Below are positions 1-6,122 of a stretch of 6,858 bases of DNA, piece by piece. Location of the stretch: positions 1-6,858 of the forward strand of contig CAZBPZ010000080.1 of assembly GCA_964493955.1 (NCBI GenBank), given 5' to 3'. Position 1 is the first letter of the stretch. Every line of letters starts with the position of its first letter. The translations under genes and the position numbers were made by a program. Below the pieces are notes generated by a model, which saw nothing but the letters and a program-made list of their open reading frames with translations, ran no database searches and had not been told where the DNA came from. This DNA is from CAZBPZ01 sp964493955 (GTDB lineage Bacteria; Chloroflexota; Dehalococcoidia; Dehalococcoidales; Fen-1064).

Positions 1-947
1 ACGATCGGGCGTTGGTGTTCGATCACCGCGAGGGCGCGACCTGGCACGTGGGGCCGCCCGGCAGCCGCGCGCCGAAACCGGCCGCCGCGGGCGGGTCCGC
101 TGCAGCGCCGGCACAGATCGAGGGCACCGAGCTGCGCTCCAACTTCGAGCCCGGCACCTACACGCGCGCCGTGCAGAATGTCAAGGACTACATCGCCGCA
201 GGGGATATCTTCCAGGCCAACCTCTCGCAGCGGTTCGAGGCGGAGCTGGCGGTCTCGCCCTGGGAACTTTACCGGCGGCTGCGCCGGGTCAACCCGGCCC
301 CCTTTGCCTGCTACCTCGGCTTTGACGTGGTGACGGTGGTGGGGGCTTCGCCGGAGCGCTTCCTGTGCAAGCGGGGTGACCGGCTGGAGACGCGCCCCAT
401 CAAGGGGACCCGTCCCCGTGGCCGCACCCCGGAGGAGGACGAGGCACTGGCCGGCGAGCTTGTGGGCAGTGCCAAGGATCGCGCCGAGAACATCATGATA
501 GTGGACCTGGAGCGTAACGACCTGGGCCGGGTCTCGCGCTACGGTACGGTGAAGGTGACGGAGCTGGCCATCCTGGAGGTCTATCCCACCGTCTTTCACC
601 TCACCTCCACCGTGGAAGGGCGGCTGAGGCGGGGCAGGGATATCTTTGACGTGCTGCGGGCCACTTTCCCCGGCGGCTCCATCACCGGGGCGCCCAAGGT
701 GCGCTCAATGGAGATAATCGACGAGCTCGAGCCGACCCGTCGCAGCATCTACACCGGCAGCATCGGCTACATTGGTTTTGATGGTGATGCCGACCTCAAC
801 ATTGTCATCCGGACCTTCATAGTCAGGGACGGCACCGCCTACTTCCAGGTGGGTGGGGCGGTGGTCTATGACTCCGAGCCGGAGGCCGAGTACGAGGAGA
901 CGCTGCACAAGGCCAGGGCACTCATCACGGCGCTGAATAGCACGTGA
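1..947 (+). CDS. pabB: Aminodeoxychorismate synthase component I (PabB), 5' end missing
   Basis: Chorismate-binding enzyme that aminates chorismate to 4-amino-4-deoxychorismate with ammonia from the PabA partner, the first step toward p-aminobenzoate and folate. The reading frame is open from base 3 with no stop, so the N-terminal part, including any domain that would show tryptophan binding, lies outside the window. A TTG at 12 is only an internal codon. Visible motifs in order are GDIFQANLSQRF, GASPERF, RPIKGTRPRG, ENIMIVDLERNDLGRV, VFHLTSTVEG, PGGSITGAPK and the C-terminal AEYEETLHKA, which form the conserved chorismate-binding core. The Lys of PIKGT (codon 402-404) is the residue that acts as nucleophile in PabB; anthranilate synthase TrpE normally has Ala there. 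That residue and the pabA, pabC and folP neighbours favour PabB over TrpE. The low-complexity Ala/Pro/Gly stretch near 60-115 is a probable linker. The gene ends next to, or overlapping, pabA, which implies cotranscription. Confidence 0.9.
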   Translation, partial: DRALVFDHREGATWHVGPPGSRAPKPAAAGGSAAAPAQIEGTELRSNFEPGTYTRAVQNVKDYIAAGDIFQANLSQRFEAELAVSPWELYRRLRRVNPAPFACYLGFDVVTVVGASPERFLCKRGDRLETRPIKGTRPRGRTPEEDEALAGELVGSAKDRAENIMIVDLERNDLGRVSRYGTVKVTELAILEVYPTVFHLTSTVEGRLRRGRDIFDVLRATFPGGSITGAPKVRSMEIIDELEPTRRSIYTGSIGYIGFDGDADLNIVIRTFIVRDGTAYFQVGGAVVYDSEPEAEYEETLHKARALITALNST

Positions 948-955
948 GCGGGCTG

Positions 956-1552
956 ATGGTTATCATCATTGATAACTATGATTCGTTCGTCTATAACCTG
1001 GCGCAGTACCTGGGGGAGCTGGGCTGGCGGCCGGTGGTGCACCGCAACGATGCGGTGACGCTGGCCGAAATCGAACGTGCCCGCCCCTCCCATATCATCA
1101 TCTCGCCGGGGCCCTGCACCCCGCTCGAGGCCGGCATCTCCAACGATGTTATCCGCCATTTCGGGGGCAGGGTGCCCATCCTGGGGGTGTGCCTGGGGCA
1201 CCAGTGCATCGGCTACGTGTACGGCGGCAGGATTGGCCACGCCCCGGTGCCCACCCACGGCAAGAGCTCGCTCGTCTATCATGACGGCCGCACCGTTTAC
1301 ACCGGCCTGCCCAACCCATTTGAGGCAGGCCGCTACCACTCGCTGGTGGTGGAGGACGGCGTGCCGGACGTGCTGGAGAAGACGGCCGTGACCAGTGACG
1401 GGCTGGTGATGGGGGTACGGCACCGCCGCTACACGGTGGAGGGGGTGCAGTTCCACCCCGAGTCCATCATGACGGACGTGGGCCATGCCCTGCTGCGTAA
1501 CTTCCTTGGCTATCGCGGCGGGGCCTGGCCGGAGGCAAGTGGCGGTGAGTGA
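956..1552 (+). CDS. pabA: Aminodeoxychorismate synthase component II, glutamine amidotransferase (PabA)
   Basis: Class I glutamine amidotransferase of 198 residues that hydrolyses glutamine and passes ammonia to PabB. The N-terminus IIIDNYDSFVYNL is the usual PabA/TrpG opening. The nucleophile is Cys79 in GVCLGHQ, and His167 and Glu169 of VQFHPES complete the triad. SPGPCTP and GRYHSLVV are further family motifs. I chose ATG 956 because homologues start directly before this motif. GTG 944, which overlaps the pabB stop by four bases (GTGA), would add four residues and is a real alternative; neither start has a strong ribosome site. Sequence alone cannot separate PabA from TrpG, and many bacteria use one protein for both enzymes. 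No trp gene is in view, while pabC and folP are close, so the folate role is preferred. Confidence 0.9.
   Translation: MVIIIDNYDSFVYNLAQYLGELGWRPVVHRNDAVTLAEIERARPSHIIISPGPCTPLEAGISNDVIRHFGGRVPILGVCLGHQCIGYVYGGRIGHAPVPTHGKSSLVYHDGRTVYTGLPNPFEAGRYHSLVVEDGVPDVLEKTAVTSDGLVMGVRHRRYTVEGVQFHPESIMTDVGHALLRNFLGYRGGAWPEASGGE
1531..1535 (+). promoter_or_regulatory. Ribosome binding site of pabC
   Basis: GGAGG inside the end of pabA lies nine bases before GTG 1545 and only three before GTG 1539. The spacing picks GTG 1545 as the start of pabC and rejects the longer in-frame ATG at 1485. Confidence 0.6.
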
Positions 1553-2411
1553 GCTCGTTTACCTCAACGGGAAGCTGGTACCCCGGGAAGAGGCCCGTAT
1601 CGCGGCACTGGACTACGGTTTCCTCTATGGCTACGGGCTGTTCGAGACGATGCGGGCCTACCGGGGCCGCGTCTTTCGCCTCGAGCAGCACATCGGGCGG
1701 CTGGTGCGCTCGGCCGGGCGGCTCGGGATAACGGTGGATGCCGCCCGGCTCGGCGACGCCGTCGGCCAGGCACTGGAGGCCAATCACCTTCGTGACGCCC
1801 GGCTGCGGCTGGCGGTCTCGGCCGGCGAGGGCAGCCCCGTGCCCGACCCGGCCACCTGCACCCGGCCGACGGTGCTGGTGGTGGCCGTGCCTTTCACCCC
1901 TCTGCCGGAGGGTATTTACCGGCGGGGCTACCGGGCCATCACCGCTTCCCTGCGGCGTAACAGCCGGTCCCCTCTCGCCAGCATGAAGTCGGCCAGTTAC
2001 CTGGAGAGCCTGCTCGCCCGGCAGGAAGCCAGGCTGGCCGGGGTGGACGAGGCATTGGTGCTGAACGAGCGGGGGCTGGTGGCCGAGGCCAGCATGAGCA
2101 ATGTCTTCGTGGTCCGCGCCGGTGGGCTGCTCACGCCGGGGCGGGACAGCGGCATCCTGCCGGGCGTGACGCGGCAGGCAGTGCTGGAGCTGGCAGGGGA
2201 GCTGGGTCTGGCGGTGCGTGAAGTTTACATAACACCCGAAGAACTAGTCACCGCTGACGAGGCCTTCCTGACGAACTCCGTGCTGGAGCTGATGCCGCTG
2301 GTTGAGGTGGACGGCCGGCCGGTAGGGGCGGGCGTGCCGGGCGGGGTGACAGGTCGGCTGGCGGCGGCCTACCGGGGGCTGGTGGCGCGGGAGACGGGTG
2401 GGGCCGGCTAG
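1545..2411 (+). CDS. pabC: Aminodeoxychorismate lyase, class IV aminotransferase fold (PabC)
   Basis: PLP enzyme of fold type IV, 288 residues from GTG 1545. The proposed reaction is elimination of pyruvate from aminodeoxychorismate to give p-aminobenzoate. Evidence is YLNGKLVP and DYGFLYGYGLFETMR near the N-terminus, the PLP lysine Lys148 in SMKSASYL, EALVLNERG followed by Glu181 in VAEASMSNVF, then SGILPGVTR and TNSVLELMPL. These fit the whole branched-chain aminotransferase / D-amino-acid aminotransferase / ADC lyase superfamily, which is hard to divide by eye. The PabC call rests on the position directly after pabB and pabA and opposite folP. Branched-chain or D-alanine aminotransferase activity remains possible. 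The start overlaps the pabA stop by eight bases, suggesting translational coupling. The TAG stop lies in a CTAG that also ends folP on the other strand. Confidence 0.82.
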   Translation: MSELVYLNGKLVPREEARIAALDYGFLYGYGLFETMRAYRGRVFRLEQHIGRLVRSAGRLGITVDAARLGDAVGQALEANHLRDARLRLAVSAGEGSPVPDPATCTRPTVLVVAVPFTPLPEGIYRRGYRAITASLRRNSRSPLASMKSASYLESLLARQEARLAGVDEALVLNERGLVAEASMSNVFVVRAGGLLTPGRDSGILPGVTRQAVLELAGELGLAVREVYITPEELVTADEAFLTNSVLELMPLVEVDGRPVGAGVPGGVTGRLAAAYRGLVARETGGAG

Positions 2412-3265
2412 CCCCGCACGATGGCGTCGGTCATGCGGCAGACGCGTACCATCTGCTTTACGTCGTGGACGCGCACGATGTCGGCCCCGTTGGCAATGCT
2501 GATGGCCACGGTGGCGGCCGTCCCCTCGACCCGGTCACTGGCCGGCAGGTTGAGCACCATCTTGATGAGGCTCTTGCGGGAGGTACCCACCAGGATGGGC
2601 TGTTCCAGTACCTTCAGCTCGGCCAGCCGCCGCACCAGCTCCAGGTCCTGCTGCCAGGTCTTGCCGAAGCCGATGCCGGGGTCGATGATGATGTTCTCGC
2701 GGGGTACCCCGGCCGCCAGGGCGGTGCTGATACTGCCCCGCAGCGAGGATATGACCTCGGCCATGACGTCCTCGTAGAAGGCGGTGTCACGCTGGTTGAT
2801 GGCATCGAAGCCACCGCGGTCCCGCTGGTTGCTCATCAGGATGATGGGCACCCCGTGCTCGGCGGCCAGGGCGGCCAGGGCCGGCTCACGCTTGAGGCCC
2901 CACTGGTCGTTGAGGATGCTGGCACCGGCTTCCAGGGCCAGGCGGGCCACCTCGGCCTTGCCGGTATCGACGCTGAGTGGCAGGCTGACGGCCGCCGCCA
3001 CCCGCTCGACGGCGGGGAGAAGGCGCCGCTTTTCCTCTTCCAGGCCGATGGGGCTGGAACCGGGCCGGGTGGACTCGCCGCCGATGTCCAGGATATCGGC
3101 CCCCTCGTCGGCGAAGCGCCGTGCCTGGGCAACGGCCGACTCGGCCGTGCTCAGGCCGTCACCGGAGAAGGACTCCGGCGAGACGTTGATAATGCCCATG
3201 ACGTAGGTGCGCTCGCCCCAGCGGAACTCGGCGGCACCGCACCGGGTGACTGGAGGTACCGGCAA
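2408..3265 (-). CDS. folP: Dihydropteroate synthase (FolP)
   Basis: TIM-barrel enzyme of 285 residues that condenses p-aminobenzoate with dihydropterin pyrophosphate to give dihydropteroate; the sulfonamide target. Motifs in order: GIINVSPESFSGDG (24-37, with metal-binding Asn27), DIGGESTRPGS (60-70), SVDT (98-101), ND (119-120), DPGIGFGKT (195-203), GTSRKS (227-232, with Lys231) and RVHDV (265-269). Some positions are unusual: SPESF for the common TPDSF, NDQWG after strand four, and LMSN where many family members have LMH. The pterin, Lys and Arg-His positions are all kept, so it should be active. The start is TTG 3265, supported by GGAG eight bases upstream. It follows the double ferritin gene by 28 bases on the same strand and converges on pabC with a shared stop palindrome. 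Confidence 0.95.
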   Translation of the reverse strand: MPVPPVTRCGAAEFRWGERTYVMGIINVSPESFSGDGLSTAESAVAQARRFADEGADILDIGGESTRPGSSPIGLEEEKRRLLPAVERVAAAVSLPLSVDTGKAEVARLALEAGASILNDQWGLKREPALAALAAEHGVPIILMSNQRDRGGFDAINQRDTAFYEDVMAEVISSLRGSISTALAAGVPRENIIIDPGIGFGKTWQQDLELVRRLAELKVLEQPILVGTSRKSLIKMVLNLPASDRVEGTAATVAISIANGADIVRVHDVKQMVRVCRMTDAIVRG

Positions 3266-3273
3266 GGTCGTGA

Positions 3274-3277
3274 CTCC
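3274..3277 (-). promoter_or_regulatory. Ribosome binding site of folP
   Basis: GGAG on the minus strand with eight bases to TTG 3265. It supports the TTG start, since there is no ATG or GTG before the conserved GIINV region with a comparable site. Confidence 0.5.
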
Positions 3278-3284
3278 ACGGGAG

Positions 3285-3310
3285 AGGGCGGTCTCAGCCG
3301 CCCTTTTTCT
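3285..3310 (+). terminator. Terminator-like hairpin on the plus strand, antisense to the end of the ferritin gene
   Basis: A perfect 7-bp stem AGGGCGG (3285-3291) / CCGCCCT (3298-3304) with loop TCTCAG is followed by a T-rich run (TTTT at 3305-3308, then CTCTTCTT). Read on the plus strand this is a textbook intrinsic terminator, although no plus-strand gene ends within 870 bases. pabC, ending at 2411, is the nearest candidate source of such a transcript. On the minus strand the same hairpin spans the ferritin stop codon and lacks a U tail. The T-run is also the complement of GAG/AAA/AAG codons at the ferritin C-terminus, so coincidence is possible. Confidence 0.5.
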
Positions 3311-4139
3311 CTTCTTCCAGTATGTCTGAAAAGACCTCGGCGTGGTAGACCTCGTTATCGTGCAGCCGCTGCATCAGCCGCTTGATGCCGGGGTCGGTCT
3401 CCTCTTCGGCGGCGCGTCCGTAACGGCTGGCCACCTCGCGCTCAATCTTGATGTCGGCCGCCAGCATGTCGGCCGTCCGTTCGGGCCGCTCGACCTCGCC
3501 GTGCTCCAGTACGGGCGTACCCGAGAGGTCAACCAGCTTCTCGGCCAGCCAGCCGAGGTGCTGCATCTCGTTGATGGCCTGGTCTTCCAGCTCTTCCCGG
3601 GCCTCCTCGTTGGGGGTGAGGTAGCGGTGGAGGAGGTACTGCAGGATGACGGTGTACTCGTGGTAGATGCCCCAGTTGAGCAGCTCGGCGGTCTTGTCGG
3701 TGCGGCTGCCGCGGGTGTCTTTCAGCCCCTCTTCGGCGGCCTCATTGACCAGGCTGGCGAACTTGTCGTGGTGGGCCTGCTCGTCGGAGAGGATGCGCCG
3801 TAGCAGCCGCTTTATCTTGGGGTCGTCAATCGCCTCGATGTGCTGGCGGTACTGGGCGATGGCGCCCTCCTCCAGGGCAACGTCGTTGCGCATCCAGTCC
3901 GGCACGGTTGCCCCGCCCATCTTCATCGTGCCCCGTTCCAGGCTCGGCACTCCCCCGAGCGCCACGATGGTCTCGGCCAGCCAGTCGAAGTGCCGCATCT
4001 CGTCACGGGCGGCCGCCTCGATTTCGCAGGACGGGCCGCCCTCCCCCATGGCGTAGGCATGGCTCAGGTACTGGATGATGGCCCCGTGCTCGTCCTGGAG
4101 GTCCTTCGTCAGGAGCTCGATTATCTTCTCTTTGTCCAC
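3294..4139 (-). CDS. Tandem double ferritin-like diiron protein
   Basis: Soluble protein of 281 residues made of two bacterioferritin/rubrerythrin-like four-helix units in tandem. Unit 1 (about 1-137) has Glu17 (EHGAIIQY), Glu47/His50 (EMRH), Glu90 and Glu120/His123 (EQAH). Unit 2 (about 148-278) has Glu161 (EYTVILQY), Glu191/His194 (EMQH), Glu233 and Glu263/His266 (EVYH). Spacing matches the six diiron ligands of bacterioferritin, so both units look able to bind a di-iron centre. A role in ferroxidase, iron storage or peroxide removal is inferred from family and neighbours; the substrate is not known. No haem-ligand Met can be assigned. The start is GTG 4139 behind a near-perfect Shine-Dalgarno. 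The 77-base gap to the upstream flavoprotein gene leaves room for a promoter, but I found no convincing one. A short gap links it to folP. Confidence 0.88.
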   Translation of the reverse strand: MDKEKIIELLTKDLQDEHGAIIQYLSHAYAMGEGGPSCEIEAAARDEMRHFDWLAETIVALGGVPSLERGTMKMGGATVPDWMRNDVALEEGAIAQYRQHIEAIDDPKIKRLLRRILSDEQAHHDKFASLVNEAAEEGLKDTRGSRTDKTAELLNWGIYHEYTVILQYLLHRYLTPNEEAREELEDQAINEMQHLGWLAEKLVDLSGTPVLEHGEVERPERTADMLAADIKIEREVASRYGRAAEEETDPGIKRLMQRLHDNEVYHAEVFSDILEEEKKGG

Positions 4140-4142
4140 TTG

Positions 4143-4150
4143 TCACCTCC
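4143..4150 (-). promoter_or_regulatory. Strong ribosome binding site of the double ferritin gene
   Basis: GGAGGTGA on the minus strand matches the anti-Shine-Dalgarno completely; six bases separate GGAGG from GTG 4139. It fixes the GTG start and predicts efficient translation. Confidence 0.75.
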
Positions 4151-4216
4151 AGATATTCTGGCATGCGCTCCGGTGGCGCGGTGCGTGGTAAATTTCTCCA
4201 TGCTCTATTCTATGGT

Positions 4217-5401
4217 CTATAGCAGGCCGTCGGCCCGGTGGCGGGCGGCAACCGTTTCGGCCAGCTTGTCAAGGGCTTGCAGTGCCTCGGGACGGGGGTA
4301 GCCCTTGCAGAGCACCGGCTCCAGCACCTCCGCCTTGATGTTGGGTATGAGGGCGGTGAGGGTCTCGACGGCCCGGCCGCCCCAGCCGTATGAGCCGACG
4401 ATGGAGATGTACCTGAGCCGGGGCCGCAGGGCGTTGACGAGGATGGCGGCGCTGGCGGCGGCAGGGTGGGGGCCGGCCAGCACGGTGGGGGTGCCGATGA
4501 TGACGGTGGCGGCGTCCACCAGTGATATTGCCAGCTTGCCGAGGTCGGTGGCGGGCAGGTCGAACTGCTGCACCGTGATGCCGCGCTGCACCAGTGCCCC
4601 GACGAGGTACTCCACCATCTTGAGGGTGCTGCCGTGCATGGAGACGTAGGCTACGACTGCCAGGTTGTGGGGCCGGTCATCGGTCCACTCGCGGTAGGCC
4701 GAGGTGATGAAGTCCGGCCGGTCGTAGAGGGGGCCGTGGCTGGGGGCAATGATGTCGGGCTCCAGCCTGGCCAGCTTCTCAAGGTTGCGGCGCACCTGGG
4801 CGCGGAAGGGCATCATTATCTCGGCGTAGTAACGCTTGGCGGCCTCGAAGACGCGGCCCTCGTCCGCCACGAAGAGGTCGGTGGTGGCCAGGTGCGAGCC
4901 GAACATGTCGCAGGGAAAGAGGAGCTTCTCTTCCCTGAGGTAGGTGCCCATGGTCTCCGGCCAGTGTACCCAGGGGATGTGGATGAACTCCAGGGTGCGG
5001 TCTCCCAGCGAGACCGTTTCTCCGTCGGCCACGGGGCGGATGCGCTCCCCCGGTACCAGGAGGAGGTCGGCCAGCATGTCCCGGCACTTCGGGGTGGCGA
5101 GGACGGTTGCCCCGGGGAACCGGTCCAGCACCTCGGGCAGCGTGCCGGAGTGGTCCGGCTCGGCGTGGTTGGCGATGATGTAGTCAAGCCTTTCTACCCC
5201 GAGCGCCCTGAGGTTATCTAGTAAGGCCAGCCGCATGGGGGGGTCAACGGTGTCTATCAGGGCCGTCTTCTGGCTGCCCTGTACCAGATAGGCGTTGTAG
5301 CTGGTGCCGTCCGGCAGGGGAATAAGGGCGTCAAAGAGGCGGCGGTCCCAGTCCACGGCGCCCACCCAGGTGATTCCCGGCCGTACCTCTCTTGGTTTCA
5401 T
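4217..5401 (-). CDS. fprA: A-type flavoprotein (FprA / rubredoxin:oxygen oxidoreductase)
   Basis: Cytoplasmic flavo-diiron protein of 394 residues that takes electrons from rubredoxin and reduces O2 to water or NO to N2O. The N-terminal metallo-beta-lactamase-like domain (about 1-240) carries the diiron ligands His79, Glu81 and Asp83 in HAEPDHSG, His146 in WVHWPET, Asp165 in FPCDMFGSH and His222 in PSHGP. The C-terminal flavodoxin domain (about 246-394) begins with LAVVAYVSMHGST, where SMHGST (254-259) is the FMN phosphate loop, followed by GTPTVLAG and GSYGWGG. Length and ligand spacing match the family, and no flavin reductase or rubredoxin domain is fused on. ATG 5401 follows the rubredoxin TAG with no base between, and AGAGGA lies eight bases upstream. 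The adjacent rubredoxin is the expected electron donor. O2 versus NO preference cannot be read from sequence. Confidence 0.95.
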   Translation of the reverse strand: MKPREVRPGITWVGAVDWDRRLFDALIPLPDGTSYNAYLVQGSQKTALIDTVDPPMRLALLDNLRALGVERLDYIIANHAEPDHSGTLPEVLDRFPGATVLATPKCRDMLADLLLVPGERIRPVADGETVSLGDRTLEFIHIPWVHWPETMGTYLREEKLLFPCDMFGSHLATTDLFVADEGRVFEAAKRYYAEIMMPFRAQVRRNLEKLARLEPDIIAPSHGPLYDRPDFITSAYREWTDDRPHNLAVVAYVSMHGSTLKMVEYLVGALVQRGITVQQFDLPATDLGKLAISLVDAATVIIGTPTVLAGPHPAAASAAILVNALRPRLRYISIVGSYGWGGRAVETLTALIPNIKAEVLEPVLCKGYPRPEALQALDKLAETVAARHRADGLL

Positions 5402-5563
5402 CTAGTCCATCCTCTCGAAGTCGCTCTTGGGGGCACCGCAGTCCGGGCACTGCCAGTCATCCGGGAGCTCTTCAAAGGGGGTCCCGGGGGCAATGTCCTG
5501 GCTGGGGTCACCCTGCTGCGGGTCATAGATGTACCCGCAAACGGTGCATCGCCACTTCTTCAT
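5402..5563 (-). CDS. Rubredoxin
   Basis: Small electron carrier of 53 residues with one iron held by four cysteines: Cys6 and Cys9 (CTVCG) and Cys39 and Cys42 (CPDCG). Other hallmarks are YIYDPQQGDP, the PGTPFEELPDDW segment and the final DFER. It starts at ATG 5563 with AGGAG eight bases upstream. The frame stays open further upstream, through the rubrerythrin gene, but that extension does not resemble rubredoxin. It lies 31 bases after the rubrerythrin-like gene and abuts the flavoprotein gene, so it probably feeds electrons to both diiron partners. Confidence 0.96.
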   Translation of the reverse strand: MKKWRCTVCGYIYDPQQGDPSQDIAPGTPFEELPDDWQCPDCGAPKSDFERMD

Positions 5564-5594
5564 TTTCTCCGCTCCTTCCGGTGGGCTTTTGGCC

Positions 5595-6122
5595 TCAGGC
5601 GTCCAGCGACGGGTGTTCCTTGGCAGTAAACCAGGCGGCGGGGTCGAGGAGGTACTCGTAGTAGTCCCGCAGCAGGCGGTGGTGGGCCGATTCCTCGGCG
5701 GCCACGGCCTCGTAGAACTCTTTTTCGGCGGTGGCGGTGGCAGCCTGGCTGCGCCGGCGGTAGAAGTCCCAGGTCTTGTTTTCCAGTTCCATCGCCTGCT
5801 GAACGGCCTCCAGCTCACTGTCCGAGCCGGTCTTCCCCGTGTCCAGTGCTTCCCGGGCCAGCGCGAGGACCGTCTTCTCCAGCCGGGCGGAGCGGTCCGG
5901 TGCCAGGCCCACCCGGGGCCAGCCCTGCTGCTGGATGCTCTGGAAGATTTCCTCGAACTTGCGGCGGTGGAAGTCCTCTTCCTCGGCCAGTCTTGCCAGC
6001 AGCCGGCGGCCCATCTCGTGGCGGCTCTGCTGGCTGGCCTTAAGGTAAAAAGCCTTGCCATCTATCTCCATCTGGACGGCCTGGCGCAGGGCCTGCAGGG
6101 TGACTTCTTGCCCGGTTGTCAT
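5595..6122 (-). CDS. Rubrerythrin-like ferritin-family protein without rubredoxin domain
   Basis: Diiron four-helix protein of 175 residues, probably a peroxide reductase or oxygen-stress protein. Two helix pairs carry the ligands: Glu19 (MEIDGKAFY) with Glu49/His52 (EEDFH), and Glu114 (MELENKTWDFY) with Glu144/His147 (EESAH). Classical rubrerythrin has a C-terminal rubredoxin domain. Here the chain ends after YLLDPAAWF and KEHPSLDA with no cysteine pairs, and the rubredoxin is the next gene. The start at ATG 6122 has GGGGAG seven bases upstream. It is the first gene of the minus-strand oxygen-defence block. The assignment to the rubrerythrin-like ferritin family is firm; the exact substrate is inferred. 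Confidence 0.88.
   Translation of the reverse strand: MTTGQEVTLQALRQAVQMEIDGKAFYLKASQQSRHEMGRRLLARLAEEEDFHRRKFEEIFQSIQQQGWPRVGLAPDRSARLEKTVLALAREALDTGKTGSDSELEAVQQAMELENKTWDFYRRRSQAATATAEKEFYEAVAAEESAHHRLLRDYYEYLLDPAAWFTAKEHPSLDA

Noticed and set aside
944..955. GTG 944 as the start of pabA with a four-base overlap of pabB
   Set aside because: The overlap is attractive, but there is no ribosome site, and homologues begin at the residue encoded by ATG 956. Kept as an alternative, not as the main call.
1485..1544. ATG 1485 as the start of pabC
   Set aside because: It adds 20 residues lying inside pabA with no family similarity; GGAGG at 1531-1535 is placed for GTG 1545, directly before the conserved YLNGK region.
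2465..3385. Plus-strand open frame of 306 codons opposite folP
   Set aside because: It is longer than folP itself but is His/Gly/Ala-rich without motifs, while the minus strand carries every dihydropteroate synthase motif. Long antisense frames are expected at this GC content.
4207..4236. Internal promoter for the double ferritin gene
   Set aside because: Minus-strand TAGAAT (4207-4212) resembles a -10 box, but hexamers 16 to 18 bases upstream do not resemble TTGACA. The region is also short of any recognisable Fur or PerR operator.
5402..6061. Minus-strand frame of 219 codons joining a long upstream part to rubredoxin
   Set aside because: The upstream part is an out-of-frame reading of the rubrerythrin-like gene, rich in Arg, Pro and Thr. 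Rubredoxin has its own ATG at 5563 with a good ribosome site and normal family length.
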